From: Deinococcus sp. Arct2-2
GTDB lineage: Bacteria; Deinococcota; Deinococci; Deinococcales; Deinococcaceae
DNA length: 64,000 bases
NCBI RefSeq assembly: GCF_004801315.1
Contig: NZ_SSNW01000003.1
Location: 129,627-193,626 of the forward strand
Reading direction: 5' to 3'
Shown here: positions 51,964 through 60,768 of the stretch, one piece after another
Position numbering within the stretch: position 1 is the stretch's first letter
Layout: each line of letters opens with the position of its first letter
The notes under the pieces: generated by a model
Databases searched by the model: none
Seen by the model: the letters and a program-made list of their open reading frames with translations, nothing else
What the model was told of the DNA's origin: nothing
Made by a program: the position numbers and the translations under genes

Positions 51964-51987
51964 GCAATTAGTCTCCTGTGGGCCAAC

Positions 51988-53280
51988 TCAAGGCAGCACA
52001 GCGGCTCGGGCAAGCGAGCTTTGAGCCGCCAAGACAAATTCTCCAAAGAGGCTGTTGGCCCACGCAAACCAAGGCCGGGTGAAGTGGGACGGGTCGTCTG
52101 GATGAAAGCTTTCATGCATGTAGTACGTTCCTGCTGTGGTGGCGGTGAGGGTGTTCAGCAACTGCTGCCGCTCGGCAGGGTCTGTGGAGGTGAGGCCCTG
52201 CATCGCCAGCGCAATCGGCCAGATCAGGCCGCCGGGGGTGTGCGGGCTGCCCACGCCCGCCGCGTGGTCGCCCGAAAAATAATAGGGATTGTCGGGACTC
52301 AGGATAAAGCGCCGGGTGCGGAGATACAGCGGATCATCGGCCGGGCGGTAGCCTAGATAGGGAATGGACAGCAAACTCGGCACGTTGGCGTCGTCCATGA
52401 GCAGGTGGTGGCCGAGGCCATCGGTTTCGTAGGCGTAGATTTGGCCGTGCGTGGGATGCTGAACGACGCCGTGGGTTTGGATGCCCTGTTCGATTTCATC
52501 TCGGAGCGACAGGGCAGAACCGGCCAACTCCGGGTCTCCCAGCGCCTCCCGTGCCATCTGGGCCAGCTGCCCCAGCACCACCACCGCGAACATGTTGGCC
52601 GGAATCAGGTAGCCGTAAGTGCAGGCGTCGTCACTGGGGCGAAACCCTGACCACACCATCCCGGTGTAGGCCACGGGTGAGCCATGTCCGCCGTGTGGGA
52701 GGGTGTCGCTGGGCAGCAGCGGATCGGGGCGCTGGAAGGTGTAGGGAGACTGTTCGGCGTGGCGCTGCTCCGTCCGCATCACACGCAGCACGGTGTTCAG
52801 CATGGCCCGCACGGCCTCACTGAACACCGCCTCATCTTGGGTGGCCTGCCAGTAGCGGTACAGCAGCGACACTGGATAACACAGCGAATCCAGCTCGAAT
52901 TTGCGCTCCCAGACCCATGCGCCTTTGGACGGAAGGTCAGCCGCGTGGCCGCTGCCGTCCGGCTCGGCATTGAACGCATTGGCATAGGGGTCGATCAGCA
53001 AGTAGTTCGCTTGGCGCTCAATCAAGCCTGAAATGAGGCGGCGGATACCGGCGTCCTGAGTAGCTAGGGGCAGATAGGGGCTGACCTGGGCCGACGAATC
53101 GCGCAGCCACATGGCCGGAATGTCGCCGGTAAACACAAAGCTGGTGCCGTCGTCGAGCAGCCGGACAGTGGTTTCGAGGGTATTGGGAAAGCAGCGGGCA
53201 AAGGCCTGAGCAAGGTGCGGTGTGTCCTGCAGCTGGGACTGCATCTCGGTCTTCAGGTGCTCGATAGACGAATAGTTCAC
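51988..53280 (-). CDS. GH125 exo-alpha-1,6-mannosidase
   Basis: This 430-residue enzyme belongs to glycoside hydrolase family 125, inverting exo-mannosidases that remove mannose from alpha-1,6-linked chains. The family blocks are clear: GDIPAMWLRDSSAQVSPYL, NAEPDGSGHAAD, MVWSGFRPSDDACTYGYLIP, MDDANVPSLLSIPYLGY, SPHTPGGLIWPIALA and HESFHPDDPSHFTRPWFAWA. The GTG at 53280 is chosen because AAGGAG lies seven bases before it; a TTG 36 bases upstream lacks a site. There is no signal peptide, so it acts in the cytoplasm on imported mannooligosaccharides. It is the last gene of the mannan operon. Confidence 0.92.
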   Translation of the reverse strand: MNYSSIEHLKTEMQSQLQDTPHLAQAFARCFPNTLETTVRLLDDGTSFVFTGDIPAMWLRDSSAQVSPYLPLATQDAGIRRLISGLIERQANYLLIDPYANAFNAEPDGSGHAADLPSKGAWVWERKFELDSLCYPVSLLYRYWQATQDEAVFSEAVRAMLNTVLRVMRTEQRHAEQSPYTFQRPDPLLPSDTLPHGGHGSPVAYTGMVWSGFRPSDDACTYGYLIPANMFAVVVLGQLAQMAREALGDPELAGSALSLRDEIEQGIQTHGVVQHPTHGQIYAYETDGLGHHLLMDDANVPSLLSIPYLGYRPADDPLYLRTRRFILSPDNPYYFSGDHAAGVGSPHTPGGLIWPIALAMQGLTSTDPAERQQLLNTLTATTAGTYYMHESFHPDDPSHFTRPWFAWANSLFGEFVLAAQSSLARAAVLP

Positions 53281-53352
53281 GAATAGACTCCTTGGCGAGT
53301 TGGAAAGATTGGTCAACGCCGCAACTGTTCTCCCCGCAGGTGCTCATCGGCC

Positions 53353-54423
53353 TCAAGACAACAGGCCCTGACGCTCGAGGGTAGCCACGGCTTCAAGCAG
53401 CATGACCCCGCTCTGCTGTCCGCTGAGCGACACACGCCCCCGGGGTTGTTCGTTCCAAGACAGGCCCATCAAGCCGCTGTCTGGATCTCGCCCCGCCTGC
53501 CAGAGCGCTTCTGCATTGTGCCGGAGCACCCTCACGAGCGCCGGACGATTCACTGCCTGTGCCAACAGGGCGAGATACCGCACCAGGATGCCTTTGAACA
53601 GGCCCCCATCGCCGTCGCCCTCGTGGGGGAAGAGGCCGCTGGACGCGTCAAGCAAGCGCGTCTGGGCCGCCTCCGCCGTCCGGAGCGCATCTTGAAGATA
53701 CGTCTCCTCACCCGTCACCTCAAACAGGGCCAATCCTGCGCCCAGATACGCGCCTTGGTTGTAGGTGAAGTGCCAGCCGTCTTCGAGTTGGCCGTCGCCC
53801 AAGCGGTTCATTCCGTCCCAGACAAAGCCGGTCTCAGGATCCACCAGATGAGCTTTGTTCCAAGCGTAGATGCGTCTGGCCCAGTCCAGGTCTGCGCCGT
53901 CCCCGAGGAGCCCGTACAACCGGGCGGCCAGGATCGCTGCAGGCGCGTTGGCCGGCGTATTCTTGTAGTCTAACTGGTCTTTTTTCCAAGCGATGCCGCC
54001 GCCGCAGTGCTCGTTCCACCCCCCCTGAATGTCGGCCCAGAGCTCTTGTACCCCATTCAAATAGCGCTCCTCACCCGTAGCCTCATGCGCCCGCAGCAAG
54101 GCCAGCGCCATCCACTGCATATCGTCGTACCAGTTGTGCAGCAAGGTGCCACCGTTCAGGGCACGCGCCCCTTCAAATGCCTCTCCGATCAGTTGCGTAT
54201 ACCGTGCGTCACCGGTGCGCAGCAGGCCATCGATCAACACATCGAGGGTGTGCGCGTGCCACCAATACACGTATGGATCGTTGCAGGGAGCGCCGCAAGG
54301 CGAAGCCTGATTCATGATCTGCTGACTGGGATTCCAGAACTGCGTGTAGAGCGTCCTCTGGGCCGCCTCCGCATGGTCAGCCCAGGGCAGCAGGCCAAGC
54401 GTATCCGCCACGGGTTGCCTCAT
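53353..54423 (-). CDS. GH76 alpha-1,6-mannanase, cytoplasmic form
   Basis: This 356-residue protein is an (alpha/alpha)6-barrel of family GH76 with the catalytic Asp pair at 100-101 in WYDDMQW, and conserved CGGGIAWKKDQLDYKNTPANA and ETGFVWDGMNRLGDG. GH76 enzymes cut internal alpha-1,6-mannosidic bonds with retention. It has no signal peptide and is coupled by an ATGA overlap to the exported GH76-CBM gene upstream. Its closest relative in the window is the product of 59701-60768, so the pair arose by duplication. Confidence 0.9.
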   Translation of the reverse strand: MRQPVADTLGLLPWADHAEAAQRTLYTQFWNPSQQIMNQASPCGAPCNDPYVYWWHAHTLDVLIDGLLRTGDARYTQLIGEAFEGARALNGGTLLHNWYDDMQWMALALLRAHEATGEERYLNGVQELWADIQGGWNEHCGGGIAWKKDQLDYKNTPANAPAAILAARLYGLLGDGADLDWARRIYAWNKAHLVDPETGFVWDGMNRLGDGQLEDGWHFTYNQGAYLGAGLALFEVTGEETYLQDALRTAEAAQTRLLDASSGLFPHEGDGDGGLFKGILVRYLALLAQAVNRPALVRVLRHNAEALWQAGRDPDSGLMGLSWNEQPRGRVSLSGQQSGVMLLEAVATLERQGLLS

Positions 54424-56369
54424 CGGCTGACCACGACATGGTCGAGGTTAAGGTAGTTGCTGCTCCCTTTTGCCCCGTCGAAAATCACGGAAATGGTGTT
54501 GCTGCCGCTGTTCAGGTTGACTCCAGACACCGTGACGGTCTGGTAGCTGCCCCAGCTGCTGGTGGCCGGGAAGCTTTGATTGTTGACCACGCCCGCGCCG
54601 TTGATATACAGATACCGGCTGGCGTTGCCTGCCGCTGCCGCGTAGCGCAGCGTGAGCGTGTAGGCCCCTGCCGCCGGGACAGTCACCGGTAGATCGACCC
54701 ACTGGCCGCCCGTATTCCAGCCGGCCACATAGCCAGTCCCGGTGTACCCCGCATGGACGCTTTCAGAGCTGAGACTATGGAGTGTGCCGTTTTCGGCTTC
54801 TAGAGTGGCCGAAAAGCTGGAGGTGGAAGCCACATTCAGCCGGTCCAGATTGAGATAGTTGCTGCTGCCTGCACCAGCCGTATAGGCCAGCGTCACCACA
54901 TTGGTGCCCGCCGTGAGATTGACGTTCGTCGTAGCCGTGCTCCAGCTTCCCCAGCTTCCTGTGCCAGAGAAGCTCACAGTGTTCCCCGATCCACCGTTCA
55001 CCTTCAGCTGACGGGCCGCGTTGCCTGCCCCGGCGGCGTAGCGGAAGTCAAGACGGTACGTCCCCGCACTCGCGACATTGACCGGAATATCGACGGACGT
55101 GCCGTCGTTGTTCCAGCCTGCCAAGTAGCCGCGTCCGCTGTACCCCACTTGGGTATTTTCATTGTTGATGCCGTTGCGACGGGCATTTTCAACCTCGTAG
55201 GCCCCAGCACCGAGCACCACACCCGTCAACCCATCTGGAGGCGTGAGTTGCAAGATGGACGCTCCAGCCGCTGCGGCAACGCTCTGGACGTAACCGCTCC
55301 CCGGTGTCTGCGTCCAGTCCGGGCCAATCACGCCGTCAGACGTGCGCCGATGGTTCCACGCCTGGGTGGCATTCTTCTGTAAAAAGCTGAGGTACTGCGG
55401 CTGATTGCCCACCACCCGCAGCGTATTGAGGTTGCGGGCGAAAATCATTTTGAAGGCGGGCGTATCGTCCTCTCCTTCATATAGGAGGGTGCCGTCCAGC
55501 GTCATGCGGCTCACTGCCCAGTCGGCTGCCGCCTTGGCGTCATTGAGGTAGCTCACCTGATTGGTCTCCCGGTACATCTCCAGGGCTGCCCCCAGAAATG
55601 TCCCAAAGTTGTAGGTGTACTCCCAGGTGGCGACTGTACCGTTTCCGCTGCCGCTGACGTTGTCGTACACCAGGCCGCCGCCCGCGTACAAGCGGCTCCG
55701 TACCCAAGCGAAGAGGTTTTGTGCTTTGGTTGCATACGAGGGGTCATTGAGCGCCCGTTTGAGCCGCATGGCAATGATCGCGGCGGTGGCGTTGGTGGCC
55801 ACATTTTTCTGCGTCAAGAAATTGATGCGGTTCCACCAGATGCCGCCGCCGTACTCACTGGTGTAGGCTCCGGAGGTGTAGATGAAATCGAACATCTCTT
55901 TGGCCCGTGTCCGGTAGCGCACGTCCCCTGTCAGTTCGTAAGCCCGGATGCTGCCCAGCGCCCACCACCCGATGTCATCGTTGAACGCGTTGTCCGACCA
56001 GTTGGGATAGGTGGCAAAAAACCCGTCGTACACGTCGGCAATCATCTGCCGGTAAGTGGTGGAGCCCGTGCGCTCGTAAGCATCCATCACCGTTTCCCAC
56101 AGCTGCGCTTCCCACCAGTAGTCGGTGTAGAGGCCCCCGTCGGGCCCTGGATTGTGGGTGTGAATCTGGCGATCCGAGTTGGTGTAAAAGTATTTCTTGG
56201 TCGGATTCCAAAAGACATTCACAAAGGCGCTCATGGCCGCGTCCGCATTGGCGGTGGTGGCCTGAGCCTCCAGGCGTGTTGTCGAGGCCGGAACGATCGA
56301 GGCGGTATTACAGGAGACGAGCGTAGCGGGAATCAGCAGCAAGGTCAGGCAGAAGGTGGTTCGCATCAT
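54420..56369 (-). CDS. Lipid-anchored GH76 alpha-mannanase with two CBM domains
   Basis: This 649-residue exported enzyme has a signal peptide with lipobox LVSC (Cys20). The GH76 domain spans residues 40-380 with the catalytic Asp131-Asp132 in FNDDIGWW and YTDYWWEAQLWE upstream. Two CBM6/CBM35-like beta-sandwich modules follow (about 390-512 and 522-649), each beginning with a YEVENA or LEAENG strand, a GYSGRGYLAGW or GYTGTGYVAGW turn, and ending in SNYLNLD. They would hold the enzyme on polysaccharide at the cell surface. AAGGAG precedes the ATG pair. A 186-bp gap before the gene may hold an internal promoter. Confidence 0.92.
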   Translation of the reverse strand: MMRTTFCLTLLLIPATLVSCNTASIVPASTTRLEAQATTANADAAMSAFVNVFWNPTKKYFYTNSDRQIHTHNPGPDGGLYTDYWWEAQLWETVMDAYERTGSTTYRQMIADVYDGFFATYPNWSDNAFNDDIGWWALGSIRAYELTGDVRYRTRAKEMFDFIYTSGAYTSEYGGGIWWNRINFLTQKNVATNATAAIIAMRLKRALNDPSYATKAQNLFAWVRSRLYAGGGLVYDNVSGSGNGTVATWEYTYNFGTFLGAALEMYRETNQVSYLNDAKAAADWAVSRMTLDGTLLYEGEDDTPAFKMIFARNLNTLRVVGNQPQYLSFLQKNATQAWNHRRTSDGVIGPDWTQTPGSGYVQSVAAAAGASILQLTPPDGLTGVVLGAGAYEVENARRNGINNENTQVGYSGRGYLAGWNNDGTSVDIPVNVASAGTYRLDFRYAAGAGNAARQLKVNGGSGNTVSFSGTGSWGSWSTATTNVNLTAGTNVVTLAYTAGAGSSNYLNLDRLNVASTSSFSATLEAENGTLHSLSSESVHAGYTGTGYVAGWNTGGQWVDLPVTVPAAGAYTLTLRYAAAAGNASRYLYINGAGVVNNQSFPATSSWGSYQTVTVSGVNLNSGSNTISVIFDGAKGSSNYLNLDHVVVSR

Positions 56370-56555
56370 GGCAACTCCTTGTGGGGTAAAGGCGAAAGCT
56401 CAGACGATACAGAGACCTGTTGAGATGACGTCTCCTTTGTGGGCCTAAAACCCTACAGCCGCGTGATAGCGGTGAATCAACAGAGGCCAGGGCCGAACAT
56501 TCAGATCATTTCCTTGCTCATCTGTGCACTGGTGCCGAGCAGAACGTGACCCACT

Positions 56556-57446
56556 TCAGCCTTTGGCCCCAGTAAAGGAGATGGACTGGGTGAAGTAGCG
56601 CTGGGCGAACAGGAACACGATCAGCACGGGCAGCGACACCACCACGCTGGCGGCCATCAGCGGGCCGTAATCGGTCTGGTGGTTAAAGCTGAAGGACTGC
56701 AGGCCCATTTGAACGGTGGACATCTTGGGATCGTTGAACACGATCAAGGCCCACAGGAACACGTTCCAGCCTGCCTGAAAGGTGAAGATGCCCAGCGTTG
56801 CCAGTGCAGGGCCGCACAGCGGCAGGTAGATGCTCCAAAAGATGCGGAACTCACTGGCCCCGTCCACACGGGCAGCGTCCATCAGGTCGTCGGGCAAGGT
56901 GCGGAAGAATTGGCGCATAAAAAACACGGCGAAGGCTCCCGCCGCTCCCGGCAAGACAATGGCCCAGTAGGAATTGAGCAGGCCCTGTCCACCCTGTCCC
57001 AGCAGATTGTTGCCGCCCGCCAGCGGGAACGATTTGAGGATGATGAAACTGGGAATCAGCGTGACGACGCCGGGAATCAGGAGAGAGGCCAGTTTCATCT
57101 TGAACAGTCCCTCGCGGCCGGGAAAGCGCATGCGCGCGAAGGCATATCCGGCGAGGCTGCCCAAGATCAGGTTCGCCAGCACGCCGAGGAGGGCCATCAC
57201 CGTAGAGTTCCAGAAGTAGCGGCTGAACGGGACCAACGTAAAGGCCTTGACGTAGTGTTCGAAGGTCACGCGCTGGGGAATCCAGCGAATCGGGTCGCTG
57301 AAGATATCGGCATCAGGCTTGAGTGAGGTGACCACCATCCAGTAAAACGGCAGGGCCATGATGATCGCCACGCCCACCAACAACGCGTAAAACAGGCTTT
57401 CTCGCAGTACCACCCAGGGCGTCCAGCGGAGTTTCTGATTCATCAT
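56556..57446 (-). CDS. Carbohydrate ABC transporter permease (MalG type), mannan operon
   Basis: This 296-residue membrane protein has six helices and the CUT1 loop DDLMDAARVDGASEFRIFWSIY. The start (two adjacent ATG codons) is seven bases after the stop of the MalF-type partner. It would import mannooligosaccharides released at the surface. No ATPase gene is present in the operon. Confidence 0.92.
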   Translation of the reverse strand: MMNQKLRWTPWVVLRESLFYALLVGVAIIMALPFYWMVVTSLKPDADIFSDPIRWIPQRVTFEHYVKAFTLVPFSRYFWNSTVMALLGVLANLILGSLAGYAFARMRFPGREGLFKMKLASLLIPGVVTLIPSFIILKSFPLAGGNNLLGQGGQGLLNSYWAIVLPGAAGAFAVFFMRQFFRTLPDDLMDAARVDGASEFRIFWSIYLPLCGPALATLGIFTFQAGWNVFLWALIVFNDPKMSTVQMGLQSFSFNHQTDYGPLMAASVVVSLPVLIVFLFAQRYFTQSISFTGAKG

Positions 57447-57453
57447 CTGCTCC

Positions 57454-58383
57454 CTAACCCAGCCCGGAATCGCGGTTCAGCCGCATGCTGATCAGCGAGA
57501 CGCACAAGATGGCGATGGCCAGCACAAAGGCCTGCGCGCTGGCGTAGCCCATTCGCAGCTGTGTAAAGCCGTTGCTGTAAATCTGGTACACGGCGGTGGT
57601 GGTGGCGTACCCAGGGCCGCCCTGCGTCATCACGTAGGCCTGATCGAACAGTTGAAAGGCCCCGATCAGCGACATGAACACCACGAAAAAAGTGGTGGTA
57701 CGCAGCGCGGGCACGGTGATATAGCGGAACTGCTGCCATGGACTGGCTCCGTCGAGGGCCGCCGCCTCGTAGAGGTAGGTGGGCACACCGCTGAGGCCCG
57801 CCAGATAGATGATGATGTTGCTGCCGAGGCCTTGCCACAGGGTCACGATGACGATGGCGTACATGGCGCTGTCGCTGCTGGCCAGCCAGTTGGGGCCGGT
57901 GATCCCAAATACGTCCAACGTTTGATTCACGACGCCGTAGTTTTTCTGAAACATCCACGTCCAGACGGTGGCCGCCGCGATGCTGGAGGTCACGGCGGGC
58001 AGATAAAAGAGGGTGCGGAACAGGGCCATGCCGGGCCGCTTGCGGTTGAGTGCGAGGCCCAACGAGAGTGAAAGCGCGATCATCAGCGGGACGTACAGCA
58101 GCGCGTAATACGCCACGTTCAGCACGCCGCGCCGGAACAGGTCGTCGGTCATCAGGCGCTGATAGTTGGCGAGGCCCACCCATTTGATCGGGCTGAGAAT
58201 GTCGTAATTGGTGAAGCTCAGGAAGAAGGCGAACACGGCGGGCAGCAGCGTGAAGATCAGGAACAGGATCATCGCCGGACTGATGAAGGCGTAGGCCATC
58301 CGCGATTCGTGGCGCAGCAGCCGGGAACGATAAGGGGGGGCCGGGGCCACACGGGCCGGCGTGGCCGGAGGGTTGTGCAGCAT
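57454..58383 (-). CDS. Carbohydrate ABC transporter permease (MalF type), mannan operon
   Basis: This 309-residue membrane protein has a Pro/Arg-rich N-terminal tail, about six membrane helices and the CUT1 loop TYLYEAAALDGASPWQQFRYIT. It lies 89 bp after the regulator gene and directly before its permease partner. Its role is the import of oligomannosides together with the binding protein encoded at the head of the operon. Confidence 0.92.
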   Translation of the reverse strand: MLHNPPATPARVAPAPPYRSRLLRHESRMAYAFISPAMILFLIFTLLPAVFAFFLSFTNYDILSPIKWVGLANYQRLMTDDLFRRGVLNVAYYALLYVPLMIALSLSLGLALNRKRPGMALFRTLFYLPAVTSSIAAATVWTWMFQKNYGVVNQTLDVFGITGPNWLASSDSAMYAIVIVTLWQGLGSNIIIYLAGLSGVPTYLYEAAALDGASPWQQFRYITVPALRTTTFFVVFMSLIGAFQLFDQAYVMTQGGPGYATTTAVYQIYSNGFTQLRMGYASAQAFVLAIAILCVSLISMRLNRDSGLG

Positions 58384-58472
58384 AAAAGTACCTCGGAACA
58401 GGAGAGGAGAAAACCTGCAGGGATCACCACTTGACCAGCGACACTACCGGTGGGGAACGGTCTTGGCTCGAG

Positions 58473-59654
58473 TCAGATGGGCGCAGAACTGGTTGAGCGG
58501 CCCTGCACCAATTCAAACGGTACATGCGTGCGCGTGGGGGCCGTTTCGCCGCGCAGGCGGGCCAAAATCCGTTCGACTGCCGTCCGGCCCATGTCCAGCT
58601 CGTTCTGATGAATGTGCGTGAGGTCGGGCAACCCGTGTGGCGAGGTCAGGGGAACGTGAGGAACGTCAAAGCAGGCCACCGACACGTCTTCTGGGATCCT
58701 TCTGCCCAACCCTTGTAAGGTGGCCACGAGTTCGAGCGCGAGGTTGTACTCGACGCACACGAAAGCCGTGACCTCTACACTCCGCACAAACGCTTCGAGC
58801 AGGGTTTGGTCGGCGGCAATGTTGTCGGGCTGAAACTGCGTGGGCAAGGTAGACAACAGGTTGCTGAGGATCAGTTCGGGGCGGGGCAGCAACCCGTGCC
58901 TGGAGAGCGCCGAACTCCAGCCTGAAAAGCGTTCTTCGAGGGTGCTGGTGTTTTCGACGGGCGGCGAAACAAACGCAATTTCGCGGTGGCCCAGTTCAAT
59001 CAGGTGTTCGGTGAGGGCCGCCGCCGCCGCGTGGTTGTCGGTGACCACGGCCTGGGCCGGAATGCCCTTCAGATACCGGTCTACCAGCACCAGCGGAAAA
59101 TCGTTCAGTACGGTCTTGAGCAGTACCGGGTTGTAGTGCTCGCCGTGCACCGGAAACACGATCAACCCGTCCACGCCCCGCGCCACCAGCCCCGCGATCG
59201 CCCGTTCTTCGTTGCCCCGCAATCCGTAGGTGCGCTTGAGGATCAGGTCTAAGCCTGCCTGGGTGCAGCTTTCCTCAATGGCATACACCAGTTGCAGGCC
59301 GTAACTGTCGTTGAAATCCGGCAAGACCAGCCCGATCAGTCCGGAACGCACGCCTGGCGCGGCCTGTACGGCCCCGGCCGGTTCTGGATTGATGCCAAGC
59401 CCCGCGCCTACCCGCTCCAGATCCGGTAAATCGTGCACCACAAAGGTGCCCCGCCCCTGAGACCGCTCGACGACGCTGGCCTGGGCCAAGACTTCCAAGG
59501 CCCGCCGCGACGTGATGCGGCTGACCTCAAAACTCTGGGCCAGCGCGTGTTCGGACGGCACACGGTCACCGGGCCGCAGCCGACCCGCTTTCAGATCATC
59601 CAGCATGCTGGCCACAATGCGCTCGTAAAGGTGGTGGGGGGTCACGCTCAGCAC
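58473..59654 (-). CDS. GntR-HTH/LacI-sensor transcriptional regulator (AraR-like)
   Basis: This 393-residue regulator joins a GntR winged helix (residues 8-75: LYERIVASMLDDLKAGRLRPG, PSEHALAQSFEVSRITSRRAL) to a LacI/GalR-type periplasmic-binding-like sensor (about 105-393: GLIGLVLPDFNDSYGLQLVY, DGLIVFPVHGEHYNP, FPLVLVDRYLKGIPAQAV). This is the layout of AraR, which binds operators as a dimer and is released by a sugar. It lies in the middle of the mannan operon and is probably co-transcribed, so it most likely senses mannose or a mannooligosaccharide and represses the operon. The GTG at 59654 is the probable start; another GTG lies nine bases downstream. Confidence 0.88.
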   Translation of the reverse strand: MLSVTPHHLYERIVASMLDDLKAGRLRPGDRVPSEHALAQSFEVSRITSRRALEVLAQASVVERSQGRGTFVVHDLPDLERVGAGLGINPEPAGAVQAAPGVRSGLIGLVLPDFNDSYGLQLVYAIEESCTQAGLDLILKRTYGLRGNEERAIAGLVARGVDGLIVFPVHGEHYNPVLLKTVLNDFPLVLVDRYLKGIPAQAVVTDNHAAAAALTEHLIELGHREIAFVSPPVENTSTLEERFSGWSSALSRHGLLPRPELILSNLLSTLPTQFQPDNIAADQTLLEAFVRSVEVTAFVCVEYNLALELVATLQGLGRRIPEDVSVACFDVPHVPLTSPHGLPDLTHIHQNELDMGRTAVERILARLRGETAPTRTHVPFELVQGRSTSSAPI

Positions 59655-59700
59655 AGCCTATCCCGTTCCTCGGCCCAGCCGTTCATGCGCGGCGTCCCGT

Positions 59701-60768
59701 TCACTCCGGCTCCCGCTCCAACGCCGCCATCTGTTCAAACAGCGTCACGCCCGACAGTGCGGCGGTCAGATCTAGGGGAAAGTGCGGGGCCGCTGCCCAA
59801 GACGTTCCAGACAGCCCCGACGCCGGGTCACGGCACAGCCAAGCGGCGTCTGCGTTGGTGTCCAGCCAGCGCCGGGTGGCTTCGTCTCCGGTGTGCTGCA
59901 CGAAGTCGGCCAGATGCCGCACCAGAATGCCTTTGAAGAGACCCGCGTCGCCCCGGCCCTCATCGGGCATCACCCCGGTCAGTGGGTCAGCCAAGGCTCT
60001 GCGGGCCGCCCCCGCCGTCCGCTGCGCGGCGACCAAATACTGCGGCTCTCCCGTGATGCCGTGCAGTTCCAGCGCCGCGCCCACCGTCACGCCCTGACAG
60101 TAGGTGAAGGTCCAGTCCCGGTCGATGGCCCCGTCGCCCATTCGGTTCAGGCCGTCCCACACGAAGCCGGACGCTGGGTCAATCAGGTGTACTTCCAGCC
60201 AACCAAAAATACGCCGTGCCCACGCCAGGTCGGCGGGGTCTCCAAAGCGGGTATAAAGGCGGGCAGCCAAGATCACTGCAGGCGCGTTGGCGGGCGTGTT
60301 CTTGTAATCCAACTGCGGCTTGCGCCACGCGATCCCACCGCCGCAGTGATCGTTCCAGCCGCCCTGAATATCGGCCCAGAGGGTCAGCGCCGCGTCCCTG
60401 AACACCGGATTCTGGCTGGCATCCCAGGCCCGCAGCGCCGCCAACGCCAGCCACTCCATATCGTCGTAGTAGTCGTTGGTCAGCCCCAGGTTCTTCTGCA
60501 CGATGCTGCCCAACAGCCGCGCCGCCCGCTCCAAGTGCAGCGGATTGCCGTCGCGCAAGGAGGCGTCCACCAAGCTGTCGAGCGCGTGGGCCTGCCACCA
60601 GTAATGAAACGGGTCGCTCGGCAGGTCATTGTCGGCGGGAACGAACGGCACGCGGATGTCGAACAGGCCCTCCGCCTCGTTCCAGTAGTGGGCCATCAAG
60701 GCGTCAAAGGCGTGCTGGGCACGGTCAGAAGCGATCATTGCTGTCATGGGTTGGGTCGGGGCATTCAT
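59701..60768 (-). CDS. GH76 alpha-1,6-mannanase, cytoplasmic form (second copy)
   Basis: This 355-residue GH76 protein has the catalytic Asp102-Asp103 in YYDDMEW and shares CGGGIAWRKPQLDYKNTPANA and ASGFVWDGLNRMGDG with the product of 53353-54423. It lacks a signal peptide. The ATG at 60768 overlaps the stop of the exported GH76-CBM gene (ATGA), and GGAG precedes it. An exported enzyme coupled to a cytoplasmic one thus occurs twice in the operon. Confidence 0.9.
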   Translation of the reverse strand: MNAPTQPMTAMIASDRAQHAFDALMAHYWNEAEGLFDIRVPFVPADNDLPSDPFHYWWQAHALDSLVDASLRDGNPLHLERAARLLGSIVQKNLGLTNDYYDDMEWLALAALRAWDASQNPVFRDAALTLWADIQGGWNDHCGGGIAWRKPQLDYKNTPANAPAVILAARLYTRFGDPADLAWARRIFGWLEVHLIDPASGFVWDGLNRMGDGAIDRDWTFTYCQGVTVGAALELHGITGEPQYLVAAQRTAGAARRALADPLTGVMPDEGRGDAGLFKGILVRHLADFVQHTGDEATRRWLDTNADAAWLCRDPASGLSGTSWAAAPHFPLDLTAALSGVTLFEQMAALEREPE